Part shown: positions 36,959 through 45,013 of the stretch, piece by piece
Layout of the letters: each line of letters starts with the position of its first letter
Position numbering within the stretch: position 1 is the stretch's first letter
Origin: Polynucleobacter sp. UK-Gri1-W3
GTDB taxonomy: Bacteria; Pseudomonadota; Gammaproteobacteria; Burkholderiales; Burkholderiaceae
Assembly (NCBI RefSeq): GCF_018881595.1
Contig: NZ_JACVQA010000008.1
Coordinates: 290,061 to 354,060 of the forward strand
Reading direction: 5' to 3'
Length of the DNA: 64,000 nt
The notes under the pieces: generated by a model
Told to the model about the DNA's origin: nothing
The model's input: only the letters and a program-made list of their open reading frames with translations
Databases searched by the model: none
Position numbers and translations under genes: made by a program

Positions 36959-38173
36959 ATGAAAAAAATAAAGTTTCTTCCAGCATTGCTAAATGGCACT
37001 GCGACACTTTTGCTTTTTGCAGTCAATCTCACCCTCGCTCAAACTCCTGAAAAAAGAGGGGAGTATCTTGCTACGGCTGGAGATTGCATATCTTGCCATA
37101 CTGCCCCTGGGGGCCAGCCCTTTGCAGGTGGACTCAGAATGAATACGCCTTTTGGCTACCTTTTAACTCCTAATATCACCCCTGATGTGAAGACTGGCAT
37201 TGGGTCATGGAGTAAAGATGAGTTTTTTAGAGCAATCCATGACGGTGTAAACAAAAAAGACCAGGATATGTATCCTGCAATGCCTTTTACATCTTATGCC
37301 AAGGTTAGTCGCGAGGATGTCGATGCAATTTACGCTTATTTACAGACCATCAAGCCAGTATCAAATGAAATTTCGATAAATCACCTAGAGTTTCCATTCA
37401 ATATTCGTTCAACAATGGTGTTTTGGCGTGAGTTATTTTTTACTCCAGGCTTCTTTAAGCCTGATTCCTCTCAATCTGCCTCTTGGAATCGCGGAGCTTA
37501 TCTTGTTGAAGGATTGGGGCATTGTAGCGAGTGCCATTCTCCACGTAATGTTATGGGAGCAATTGAGCAATCTAAGGCATTTACTGGTGCGCTGGTAGAT
37601 GGATGGTTTGCACTTAATCTCACATCTAACTTACGTACAGGTTTAGGGTCTTGGACTGCCCAAGATATTGCCAACTATCTTAAATCTGGAAAGTACCCAG
37701 GAAAAAGCACCGCCCTTGGGCCTATGCAGGAGGTTGTACATAACAGCACAAGCAAGCTAAGTGATAGTGATTTGTTGGCCATGGGCGTTTACCTTAAAAC
37801 TTTGCCAGCGAGTTCAAGCCTAAATAATCAAGTTAAGACGATTGATAAATCAAAGAGTGAAGGTGCCCGCCTGTATATCGATAACTGTAGCGGCTGTCAT
37901 CAATCAAATGGGCGGGGTATTCAAAATGTCATACCGCCGTTAGCTTCTAATCCCGCTGTGATAGCTCCAAATGGGGCAGATATTGTCAAAGTCATCATTA
38001 GGGGAATTGGTAGTCGAAATGGATATATTCCAATGCCTTCATTTGCCTCTCGATTAAATGACGAGGAAATTGCTCAGCTAAGCAATTATGTTCGTGGCAG
38101 CTGGGGTAATTCAGCTGCGCCCAATGTGACGCAGTCGATGGTGAAAAATATCAGAGCTAACCCAGGAATTTAA
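36959..38173 (+). CDS. Triheme cytochrome c (dehydrogenase cytochrome-subunit type)
   Basis: 404 residues: signal peptide ending near LTLAQ, then three CxxCH haem sites (CISCH near residue 44, CSECH near 191, CSGCH near 316) with downstream methionines as likely axial ligands (YPAMPF, IPMPSF). This is the layout of the membrane cytochrome subunit of alcohol, gluconate and similar dehydrogenases. No dehydrogenase large subunit is nearby; the neighbour is a PoxB-like enzyme 48 bases downstream. It may pass electrons from that or another donor to the respiratory chain (inference). Confidence 0.9.
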   Translation: MKKIKFLPALLNGTATLLLFAVNLTLAQTPEKRGEYLATAGDCISCHTAPGGQPFAGGLRMNTPFGYLLTPNITPDVKTGIGSWSKDEFFRAIHDGVNKKDQDMYPAMPFTSYAKVSREDVDAIYAYLQTIKPVSNEISINHLEFPFNIRSTMVFWRELFFTPGFFKPDSSQSASWNRGAYLVEGLGHCSECHSPRNVMGAIEQSKAFTGALVDGWFALNLTSNLRTGLGSWTAQDIANYLKSGKYPGKSTALGPMQEVVHNSTSKLSDSDLLAMGVYLKTLPASSSLNNQVKTIDKSKSEGARLYIDNCSGCHQSNGRGIQNVIPPLASNPAVIAPNGADIVKVIIRGIGSRNGYIPMPSFASRLNDEEIAQLSNYVRGSWGNSAAPNVTQSMVKNIRANPGI

Positions 38174-38221
38174 AAACTATCTGTAGCGTAATTGAGCAAT
38201 GTATCTAATAAGGAACCTTAA

Positions 38222-39961
38222 ATGAAAAAAAATGCAGCCCAAGTGCTTATGGAAGTTTTAGAGTCTGCTGGAGTAAAGCATATATATGGAGTTGTAGGCG
38301 ATACCCTAAATTATGTGACTGATGCTTTATCTAAAAGTAGTATTGAATGGATTCACACCAGGCATGAGGAGGTTGGAGCATTTGCAGCAACCGCAGAATC
38401 CTATATGACCGGTAATCTTGCTGGCTGTGCAGGCTCGTGTGGGCCAGGAACCCTGCATTTAATCAACGGTGTATATGAGGCTCATCGCGCTCGTATTCCA
38501 TTAATCGTGATCGCTAGTCAGATTGATACCATGACTCTGGGTATGGATATGCCACAAGAGGTCGACTATCAAAAGGTATTTTCAGACTGTTCAGTTTTTT
38601 GTGAGCAAGTCTATAACGCTGAGCAGGCTAGACATGTTGCTGTATTAGCTTGCCAGGCCGCTATTAGCAAGCAGGGTCCCGCCGTCATTATTTTGCCTGT
38701 TGATATCAGCAAAACGGAAGTGGAAGATGCGATTCAATATTCCGTGCATTTTCCAAAATCGATTTGCGTTCCCGCTAAAGTAGACCTGGAAAAAGCGGCT
38801 GAAATAATAGCTTCGGGTAAGAAGGTTGGGATTTATGCTGGAATTGGTTGTCAAGGAGCTCATGATCTCTTGCTTGATCTTGCCAAAAAATTAAAAGCGC
38901 CCATTGCACATACCTCAAGAGCTACTGATATCGTTGCCTACGATAATCCCTATAACGTGGGCATGACAGGCTTATTAGGAATTCACTCTGGCTTTCATAT
39001 GATGTCGGAATGCGATACCCTGCTGTTGCTTGGCGCTGATTTTGCCTGGGGTCAGTTTTATCCTAAGCATGCCAAAATTATCCAAATTGATCGTGATGCC
39101 GCAAGATTAGGTAGAAGGCATCCAATTACTCTTGGGCTTCAAGGAGATGTTGTTCCTACTTTGGAGGGGCTTATTCCATTATTAGCCCAACGTGCAGATG
39201 ATGAATTTTTAAACCACTGCCTAGAAGTTGCCAAAAAAACTCAAGAAACTCTTAAGGCGGAAGAGGAAATGGGAGATGGCAAGGTTATTCACCCCCAATA
39301 TATGGCTCGCCTCCTAAGTGATTACGCCGCTAAGGACGCATTATTTACCGCTGATACCGGAACATCATGGGTATGGGCCTTGCGTCACATCAAAGTAAAC
39401 GGCCAGAGGAAATTTTTAATGAGCCTTAGACACGGTACCATGGCTAACAGTATGCCCATGGCACTTGGGCTTAAAAAAGCATATCCCGATCGTCAGGTGA
39501 TAGCCCTGTGTGGCGATGGAGGCTTGGCAATGCTGATGGGTGATTTGCTTACGATTAATCAAGAAAACTTGCCTATTAAGATTGTTGTTGTAAATAACGG
39601 CGCGCTTGATTTTGTAGAGCTAGAAATGAAGGCCGACGGTTTATTAAATAACTACACCGATCTCAAAAACCCTAGTTTTGCCAAGATCGCAGAAGCTGTA
39701 GGTATTAAAGGTATTGAAGTTAAAAATGCTATTGACCTAGATAAGTCAATGCAGGAATTTTTGGCTTATCCAGGGCCAGCGCTGCTTGATGTCCATACAA
39801 ATCGCTCAGAGCTTGTGATGCCTCCAACCATAAATTTGGAAAACGTCGTTGGTATGGCCGCTTATAGTGCTAAAGCAATTCTCAATGGCCGTATTTCTGA
39901 TGTAGAAAATTTATTAGAAAATACGATGCAAAGTGCTAAGCATGAGATTTTAAAAACTTAA
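38222..39961 (+). CDS. poxB: Thiamine-diphosphate enzyme, pyruvate oxidase (PoxB) type
   Basis: 579 residues in three domains: Pyr (Glu in HTRHEEVGAFAA), central FAD-type (KVGIYAGIGCQGAHDLLL) and PP domain (GDGGLAMLMGDLLTI...NN, the Mg/ThDP motif). Strongly PoxB-like (CAGSCGPGTLHLINGVYEAHR). PoxB converts pyruvate to acetate and CO2 and reduces ubiquinone at the membrane. The C-terminal membrane-binding segment is less obvious than in E. coli. SD AAGGA-like before ATG. Probably co-transcribed with the cytochrome. Confidence 0.85.
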   Translation: MKKNAAQVLMEVLESAGVKHIYGVVGDTLNYVTDALSKSSIEWIHTRHEEVGAFAATAESYMTGNLAGCAGSCGPGTLHLINGVYEAHRARIPLIVIASQIDTMTLGMDMPQEVDYQKVFSDCSVFCEQVYNAEQARHVAVLACQAAISKQGPAVIILPVDISKTEVEDAIQYSVHFPKSICVPAKVDLEKAAEIIASGKKVGIYAGIGCQGAHDLLLDLAKKLKAPIAHTSRATDIVAYDNPYNVGMTGLLGIHSGFHMMSECDTLLLLGADFAWGQFYPKHAKIIQIDRDAARLGRRHPITLGLQGDVVPTLEGLIPLLAQRADDEFLNHCLEVAKKTQETLKAEEEMGDGKVIHPQYMARLLSDYAAKDALFTADTGTSWVWALRHIKVNGQRKFLMSLRHGTMANSMPMALGLKKAYPDRQVIALCGDGGLAMLMGDLLTINQENLPIKIVVVNNGALDFVELEMKADGLLNNYTDLKNPSFAKIAEAVGIKGIEVKNAIDLDKSMQEFLAYPGPALLDVHTNRSELVMPPTINLENVVGMAAYSAKAILNGRISDVENLLENTMQSAKHEILKT

Positions 39962-39996
39962 GTAAATTAATTTTTATATTTTATTGCGGGGAATAA

Positions 39997-40212
39997 ATGC
40001 TAGACGAGAGTAAAAAAAGCCTTATTGAAGCTGAAGAGCGTTATCGCCACGAAATAGCCAAAAAGATTAGTGATGAGGCTACGACAGTAGAAAAGGATAT
40101 AGAAACCTCCTCTCATCAAATATGGGCAAAGATTTACGACATACTTAATAGTAATGTGGGTATGCTTATTTTATCTTCGGTATTTATTAGCGCCTTATTG
40201 GATTTATCGTAA
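39997..40212 (+). CDS. Small membrane protein, possibly truncated
   Basis: 71 residues: a charged helical N-terminus (SLIEAEERYRHEIAKKI) and one C-terminal hydrophobic segment (VGMLILSSVFISALL) ending abruptly in DLS. GGGG lies upstream of the ATG. The last part overlaps a minus-strand small ORF that also looks cut, so the end may be a junction product. 36 bases after poxB, so it may be the last gene of that cluster. Family unknown. Confidence 0.5.
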   Translation: MLDESKKSLIEAEERYRHEIAKKISDEATTVEKDIETSSHQIWAKIYDILNSNVGMLILSSVFISALLDLS

Positions 40213-40310
40213 AAGTCCCGTTGCCATACTTGACGACGGTTTGCTAATGCATCGAGTTTTACCAAAATGGCGTTAGCGATTTCTTGCTTTTGATTTGCGG
40301 TGATTCTCAT
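40134..40310 (-). pseudogene. Truncated plasmid-type small protein
   Basis: 58-residue frame starting MRITANQKQEIANAILVKL at 40310, with GGAG eight to ten bases upstream. The N-terminal ~38 residues (to WQRDFYDKSN) look like conserved small plasmid/island proteins, but the rest reads through the antisense of the preceding gene, as expected of a fusion junction near 40205. Probably a remnant. Confidence 0.45.
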
Positions 40311-40813
40311 GGTGCTGCTCCTTGATTTTTAAAAAAATTATCAACACGGTTTTGGCGAGATTGCCGGTGATGCGTTTTGTGTTGAAAGAAGCAGTCTAAT
40401 TTTTTTCGTATTTTTCGCGCAAATTTCGATGTTGTTTTATTTCCTTGACACAAAATTGTGAAAAATCAAAGACACTTAGATATTGGCTTGTAGGGTGATT
40501 TTTATTTTAAGAAAAAATACCCAAAAAACTCTATTTGAAGAAATTTAATAAAAATAATATTGAAATTTGACTAAGAAGACAGCAACAAATTAGCTCGAAA
40601 ATGCGGCCGTGTTATAGAAATATTTTTACTAGGAGGTTATGGCTTTTTGAACATCCATTAAGAATTCATAAGGCGTTGCTTTATAAGATCGGCGACAGGG
40701 GTGCGAACTAGTTTTTACTTTGCGGAAATAACTTGATTTTTGCTAAAACAAGCGGATTTTTAGGTCTTTTAGCCGATCTTGCTCTTCTTTTGGCTCCTAT
40801 ATATACTTAAGCC
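40311..40813. other. AT-rich non-coding stretch
   Basis: No gene found in either strand. Composition is strongly A/T with many short A and T runs between 40380 and 40580. The final 100 bases should hold the promoter of the 40814 gene. I see no tRNA fragment or family-1/2 palindrome here. Confidence 0.6.
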
Positions 40814-41146
40814 ATGCAAAGCGTTAAACCTAATCCATCCCTTTCCATGCGTGTCTTAGCACGCAAAGCTGATGCCGAGAAGTACGAAAAACTTGGTAGG
40901 TTGCATCGTCACGCTCTGATATTGCTTCGATCTGATCGTCGCAATGATGTAGTACATCAAGCTGAAGTTCGTATTCGGATGTGGGAGGAAAAAGAGTTAT
41001 GTAGTCGTTTTTATATCGACTCCTGGAGAAGATTGATAAATGCCGACCCGTCCGAAATGGAGCAAGAGGTTTGTGGTGACGCTCCTCAAGCACATGCGCT
41101 TGCACAAAATTCCCCATTTAGCTTTCTGATGAAAGAAGTTCGTTGA
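40814..41146 (+). CDS. Partner protein of DUF6036 nucleotidyltransferase
   Basis: 110 residues, basic and helical (MRVLARKADAEKYEKLGRLHRHALILLR). Not recognised on its own, but it is translationally coupled (TTGA overlap) to the nucleotidyltransferase-like gene that follows, as in two-gene toxin-antitoxin units. Likely the regulatory partner. No membrane segment or HTH is clear. Confidence 0.6.
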   Translation: MQSVKPNPSLSMRVLARKADAEKYEKLGRLHRHALILLRSDRRNDVVHQAEVRIRMWEEKELCSRFYIDSWRRLINADPSEMEQEVCGDAPQAHALAQNSPFSFLMKEVR

Positions 41147-41676
41147 ACCTGAATCATATTCATCACGTATTAACTGAAGCTAAAAAGATTACCAATCACA
41201 CTGACTACGTCATTATTGGTAGCCTGACCGCCCTGGGTCTTGAAGTTCCCCCTCCAGATGAGATGGTGAGATCTATTGATGTAGATATGTATCCAAAAGA
41301 TGATCCCGCTCGCGCAGGTGAGATTGCTGCGATTATTGGTCAAGGTAGTGCGTTTGAAGATGAATTCGGTTATTACGTAGATGCAGCCAGTCCGGACTTA
41401 CCAACGCTGCCTGATGGCTGGGAGGATCGCTTTGTGGTTCACGACTTTGGCAATGTGCGGGCGTTATTTCTTGAGTTAAATGACGCTGCAATCTCCAAAT
41501 ATGCTCGAGGTGAAATTAGGGATCGCATTTGGATTAAAGAGGGCTTAAAAGCTGATTTACTTTCAATGCCCACCATTGAATATCGCTTACGTCAAACCGC
41601 TTTCTTGGATGATTTCGAAGAAAAATCGGTTAAGCAGCGTGTTGCCGAAGATAAGGCATCACTCAATTTAGAGTAA
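41143..41676 (+). CDS. DUF6036-like nucleotidyltransferase-fold protein
   Basis: 177 residues. DYVIIGSLTALGLE followed by RSIDVDMYPKD is a nucleotidyltransferase-type core (GS, then D-x-D), as in DUF6036/AbiEii-like proteins. Starts with TTG overlapping the TGA of its partner, the same coupling seen in the MNT/HEPN pair at 29080. Probably a toxin-antitoxin or anti-phage component. It ends 14 bases from the convergent mini-recombinase. Confidence 0.65.
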   Translation: MNLNHIHHVLTEAKKITNHTDYVIIGSLTALGLEVPPPDEMVRSIDVDMYPKDDPARAGEIAAIIGQGSAFEDEFGYYVDAASPDLPTLPDGWEDRFVVHDFGNVRALFLELNDAAISKYARGEIRDRIWIKEGLKADLLSMPTIEYRLRQTAFLDDFEEKSVKQRVAEDKASLNLE

Positions 41677-41690
41677 TGCCTTACTTTATA

Positions 41691-42257
41691 TTAGATAAGC
41701 TCCACAGCATTTCTCTTTTGTTCATCATTTACATCGATATATCTTTGCGTTACAGCAATCGATCTGTGGCCAGCAAGACTGGCTAAGATTCGAACGCCGA
41801 TGCCTTTATTAGCCAAGGTCGTAATAAAAAATTTTCTTCCCGAGTGGCTACTTCCGCCGCTAATGCCCACATTCTTATAAAGTTGATGAAACCAAACGCA
41901 TAAGCCATTGGGACTAAAGCGTAAGCGGTGATCAGTGTGAAAGAAGGGGGTATCAGCGCCTTTGGCATGCCTTGTGGTGAGGTAATTAGCCAATTCCGCT
42001 TGTAAACGCTGTGATACGATAACGGTTCTGGGGTGTTTGCCCTTAGTTTGCGCTGCCGATAGTCGAATCTCGTTTTTAATGGTGCCATCAGGGTTTACTA
42101 CATCCCCCATAGTTAAAGAAGCGATTTCGGCGACCCTCAGTCCTCCGAGAAAGCTGGTAAGAATAATTGCGCGATCACGCAAAGCATATTTTTTGGTACT
42201 AACGTAGTCTAGAACTTGATCAAGTTCTGCTTGAGATAAGGTTTTTGCTTGTGCCAT
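41691..42257 (-). CDS. Catalytic-domain-only tyrosine recombinase, copy 2
   Basis: 188 residues, same length and ends as copy 1 at 24954 with about twenty substitutions. Catalytic residues kept: GGLRVAEIASL, QTKGKHPR, HSGR, AGHRSI, TQRYID. Preceded by the second version of the structured leader, and further upstream by the homologous SWIxHYDP gene and a GIY-YIG-like gene. Conservation of the active site in both copies argues that both are or were functional. Confidence 0.85.
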   Translation of the reverse strand: MAQAKTLSQAELDQVLDYVSTKKYALRDRAIILTSFLGGLRVAEIASLTMGDVVNPDGTIKNEIRLSAAQTKGKHPRTVIVSQRLQAELANYLTTRHAKGADTPFFHTDHRLRFSPNGLCVWFHQLYKNVGISGGSSHSGRKFFITTLANKGIGVRILASLAGHRSIAVTQRYIDVNDEQKRNAVELI

Positions 42258-42587
42258 TTGGTTTTCCTGTCATAAATAAAATGTGCGTTTTAAGTATGTT
42301 TCCTTAACAGGAAAAGGTCGACCTCAGTTTGTTTGCTAAGCGTCGTGTAACAGGACAAAAAGACCTTCCAAGAATCAATGACTTACAAGACTGGGCTAAG
42401 AATATGTGAATATTCTTAGACTCTTTCTTTCTGTAAGTATTTAGCAATATTTACTAAGATCTGTCGTCTTTAGGCGACGACCTTAGCTAATGCTTCAAAT
42501 CAGCCCTACAAGCAATTTATGGAATATCAGCTCCAAGAGCATTCGAGCTTGAAAGACCAATGCTTGTAAGGCGATTTTGAGGTGGCT
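42258..42587 (-). other. Structured non-coding leader of mini-recombinase copy 2
   Basis: Same order of elements as 25521-25884: AAAAGGTCGACC (42312-42323), the identical 25-base block (42365-42389), a hairpin with perfect 10-base arms CTAAGAATAT/ATATTCTTAG (42396-42419), and a distal hairpin (GCCCTACAAGCA/TGCTTGTAAGGC, about 42506-42573, inner AGCTC/GAGCT) followed by the shared TTTTGAGGTG (42575-42584). Stem sequences differ from copy 1 while pairing is kept. Confidence 0.65.
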
Positions 42588-43009
42588 TTACCAGCAGGCT
42601 AAGTCAGCAGTACTTGCTACTACTGCTGGAATCCCTGTTCCCACGGCTTTGCAGGGGTGGGCTTTTAGCTCCCATTGCTCGCAAGTGCCAAACTCTGAAC
42701 TATCAATATCCACATAGATCTCATGAGATTCTGGTGAATACACTAGATAGCCCTTAACTGCAGTATTGACTTTTGTTTGAGGATCGTAATGAGCAATCCA
42801 AGAAAACAGCAGACTCTCATCGGCTGGAAAATCGCCATTAGCCAATTCACGAATGATATCCATTTGAATGTCATTCTTAGCCAAAGCTTCCATCCCACCA
42901 CAACTTGTCCCTCTACATATGTTGCTGCATGACCATCATATGTATAGATGTCATTGCCATTAAATACGGCTACGGGTACATCATTTAAATCGTAGATTAT
43001 CGCGCTCAT
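42588..43009 (-). pseudogene. SWIxHYDP-motif protein, copy 2, frameshifted
   Basis: Two overlapping frames make one protein: MSAIIYDLNDVPVAVFNG... to VVVGW (from 43009), then in another frame MEALAKNDIQMDIIREL... with SWIAHYDPQTK, VKGYLVYSPESHEIYVDI and KAHPCKAVG to the stop at 42588. Aligned with copy 1, the switch falls at about 42890-42896 (GW/ME against NWEN). A one-base change would restore a ~135-residue protein. Alternatives: two coupled genes, programmed frameshifting or an assembly error. Confidence 0.6.
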
Positions 43010-43010
43010 T

Positions 43011-43307
43011 TCATTTACCTTTTTTATTTTGCGGCGGCTGCTTTGATTTGATGAGCTGCTTTTCCTTCTTTAAGGCCGCTTCTTTAGTTTTTGTATTTGT
43101 AATTTTTACCTTACTACCATTTTTTACTGGATCTTTTGCGCTCGTTGGCAAATGCTCTTCCACTCGTCCTTGCATCCGCCCCTTTTTTGCCATGCCGACG
43201 TATTCCGAATCACCTTGTTGATTTTTGATATCGTAAACTCCTGGTTTTTCGCTTGATATCTTCTTGGTACCAGCTTTTGTGAGGGGCGTGGTTTTTTTGG
43301 TAGCCAT
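43011..43307 (-). CDS. Small GIY-YIG-like nuclease-domain protein
   Basis: 98 residues. Lys/Thr-rich leader (about 22 residues), then GVYDIKNQQGDSEYVGMAKKGRMQGR split across the GIY and YIG strands (GVY...EYVG), EEHL, and EAALKKEKQLIKSKQPPQN, the spacing expected of the GIY-YIG fold (R after the YVG, E late, final N). Close to the minimal domain size. Its stop lies one base before the start of the SWIxHYDP gene, so they are one operon with the mini-recombinase. Nuclease activity is inferred. Confidence 0.65.
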   Translation of the reverse strand: MATKKTTPLTKAGTKKISSEKPGVYDIKNQQGDSEYVGMAKKGRMQGRVEEHLPTSAKDPVKNGSKVKITNTKTKEAALKKEKQLIKSKQPPQNKKGK

Positions 43308-43702
43308 ATTAATTCCTTACGTTTTTTATAATCTTGTCAGGAAAGTGCTATTTAAACAATAGGCCCGACCCTTATTGGCTAAGTGTCGCGTTTCGCGACA
43401 CTTACAAGTCATTTAACCCCCATAAACAGGGCTAGACTATCAATCCCATAACCGACAAAAAGTTGTCCTAGTTCAAGTGTCCATGGTTCCATCAAAAATG
43501 ACAAAGTGAAAAATAGGGCATCCCCTTTGTAATTGCATAAATTCCTATTCTTAGTGCAATTCTTAATTTGATGACGCTTTGTTTTGGTGCAGGCGCTCTG
43601 TTTTGGTGATTATTTGAATTGGCACCAACATGAAACATCCTCTAATCAATGATGGCAGTGGTTATATGTGCCCAACTGATTAATTTACTCAAGAGGTGAG
43701 AC
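43308..43702. other. Non-coding region upstream of urtA
   Basis: Holds the family-2 palindrome at 43381-43403 and the urtA promoter. Two direct copies of TGTTTTGGTG (43580-43589, 43599-43608) and an inverted CACCAACA (43623-43630) could be regulator sites. TTGGCACC at 43619 resembles a sigma-54 -24 element but the -12 part is poor. AAGAGGTGAG precedes the urtA ATG. Confidence 0.5.
43381..43403. repeat. Family-2 palindrome between the recombinase module and urtA
   Basis: Perfect 10-base arms AAGTGTCGCG and CGCGACACTT around TTT. Same family as the palindrome before the integrase (21044). It marks the junction between the mobile module and the urea cluster. Confidence 0.7.
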
Positions 43703-44962
43703 ATGAAGCGTAGATCAATTTTGAAGTTGTCAGCTTTGGCTGCGGCTTTGAGTTTTACAGGTTTAAGTCATTTGGCGATGGCTCAAAGCAAGGAGCCAAT
43801 TAAGGTTGGTATTTTGCATTCACTATCCGGAACAATGGCAATCTCCGAAACATCACTTAAAGATATGGATTTGATGGTGATTGACCAGATTAATAAAAGC
43901 GGCGGCGTATTGGGTCGTAAATTAGAGCCAGTAGTAGTTGATCCAGCTTCCAATTGGCCATTATTTGCTGAAAAGGCTCGACAGCTTTTAACTAAAGATA
44001 AGGTTTCGGTTGTTTTTGGCTGCTGGACTTCCGTATCACGTAAATCTGTACTGCCAGTTTTTGAAGAGCTCAATGGCTTACTATTTTACCCCGTGCAGTA
44101 CGAAGGCGAAGAAATGTCTCGTAACGTTTTCTACACTGGCGCAGCGCCAAATCAACAGGCTATTCCAGCGGTTGAGTACTTGATGAGTAAAGAAGGTGGC
44201 GGGGCTAAGCGTTGGGTGCTTTTGGGTACTGACTATGTATATCCACGCACAACCAATAAGATCTTGCGTGCATTCTTGAAATCTAAAGGTGTTAAGGATG
44301 ATGATATTCAAGAAACATACACCCCATTTGGTCATTCTGACTATCAAACTATCGTTGCCAACATCAAGAAGTTCTCTCAAGGTGGTAAGACAGCAGTTGT
44401 TTCTACTATCAATGGCGACTCAAACGTTCCTTTCTATAAAGAATTGGGTAACGCGGGCTTGAAAGCGAAAGATGTTCCAGTAGTGGCATTCTCTGTTGGT
44501 GAAGAGGAATTGCGTGGCGTTGATACCAAGCCGTTGGTAGGTCAATTGGCTGCATGGAATTACTTCATGTCAGTTAAGAACCCAGTTAATGACGAGTGGA
44601 AAAAACAGTGGGCTGCTTACTCTGTAGAGAAAAAGTTGCCAGGGGCTAGCAAGCCTTTGACAGATGACCCAATGGAGGCTAGTCGTACTGGTATCTTGAT
44701 GTGGAAAGCGGCTGTTGAAAAAGCGGGCACAACCGATGTTGATGCTGTTCGTAAAGCAATGATTGGTCAAAAACTCAACACTCCAAGTGGATATCTTGAG
44801 GTGATGGGGGCTAATCACCATTTGTCTAAGCCAGTCATGATTGGTGAAATCAAGGCAGACGGACAATTCAACGTAATCTACAAAACTCCAACAGCTATTC
44901 CAGCCAAACCATGGAGTCAGTACATTGACGGAAACGCAGGCAAGCCTGATTCAGTACAGTAA
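43703..44962 (+). CDS. urtA: Urea ABC transporter substrate-binding protein
   Basis: 419 residues. Signal peptide with twin arginines (MKRRSILKLSALAA, cleavage near AMAQ), then the periplasmic type I binding fold: IKVGILHSLSGTMAISE, FGCWTSVSRKSVLPVFEE, FYPVQYEGEE, NFYTGAAPNQQ-like YTGAAPNQQAIPAVEYL. These match UrtA, which captures urea for the Urt transporter. First gene of urtABCDE. A terminator-like hairpin follows, suggesting higher expression of UrtA than of the membrane subunits. Confidence 0.95.
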   Translation: MKRRSILKLSALAAALSFTGLSHLAMAQSKEPIKVGILHSLSGTMAISETSLKDMDLMVIDQINKSGGVLGRKLEPVVVDPASNWPLFAEKARQLLTKDKVSVVFGCWTSVSRKSVLPVFEELNGLLFYPVQYEGEEMSRNVFYTGAAPNQQAIPAVEYLMSKEGGGAKRWVLLGTDYVYPRTTNKILRAFLKSKGVKDDDIQETYTPFGHSDYQTIVANIKKFSQGGKTAVVSTINGDSNVPFYKELGNAGLKAKDVPVVAFSVGEEELRGVDTKPLVGQLAAWNYFMSVKNPVNDEWKKQWAAYSVEKKLPGASKPLTDDPMEASRTGILMWKAAVEKAGTTDVDAVRKAMIGQKLNTPSGYLEVMGANHHLSKPVMIGEIKADGQFNVIYKTPTAIPAKPWSQYIDGNAGKPDSVQ

Positions 44963-44977
44963 TTTTCAATAGAAATG

Positions 44978-45003
44978 CCCTCCCTCAATTGGGGGAGGGT
45001 TTT
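44978..45003 (+). terminator. Attenuating terminator between urtA and urtB
   Basis: CCCTCCC, six-base loop region, GGGGAGGG, then TTTT. A strong GC stem 15 bases after urtA and 10 before urtB; probably partial termination that makes UrtA the most abundant component. Confidence 0.8.
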
Positions 45004-45013
45004 CACAATAACC

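Noticed and set aside
43619-43640. Sigma-54 promoter before urtA
   Set aside because: TTGGCACC matches the -24 element but the -12 element (TGAAA) lacks GC at the required place; kept only as a weak possibility.
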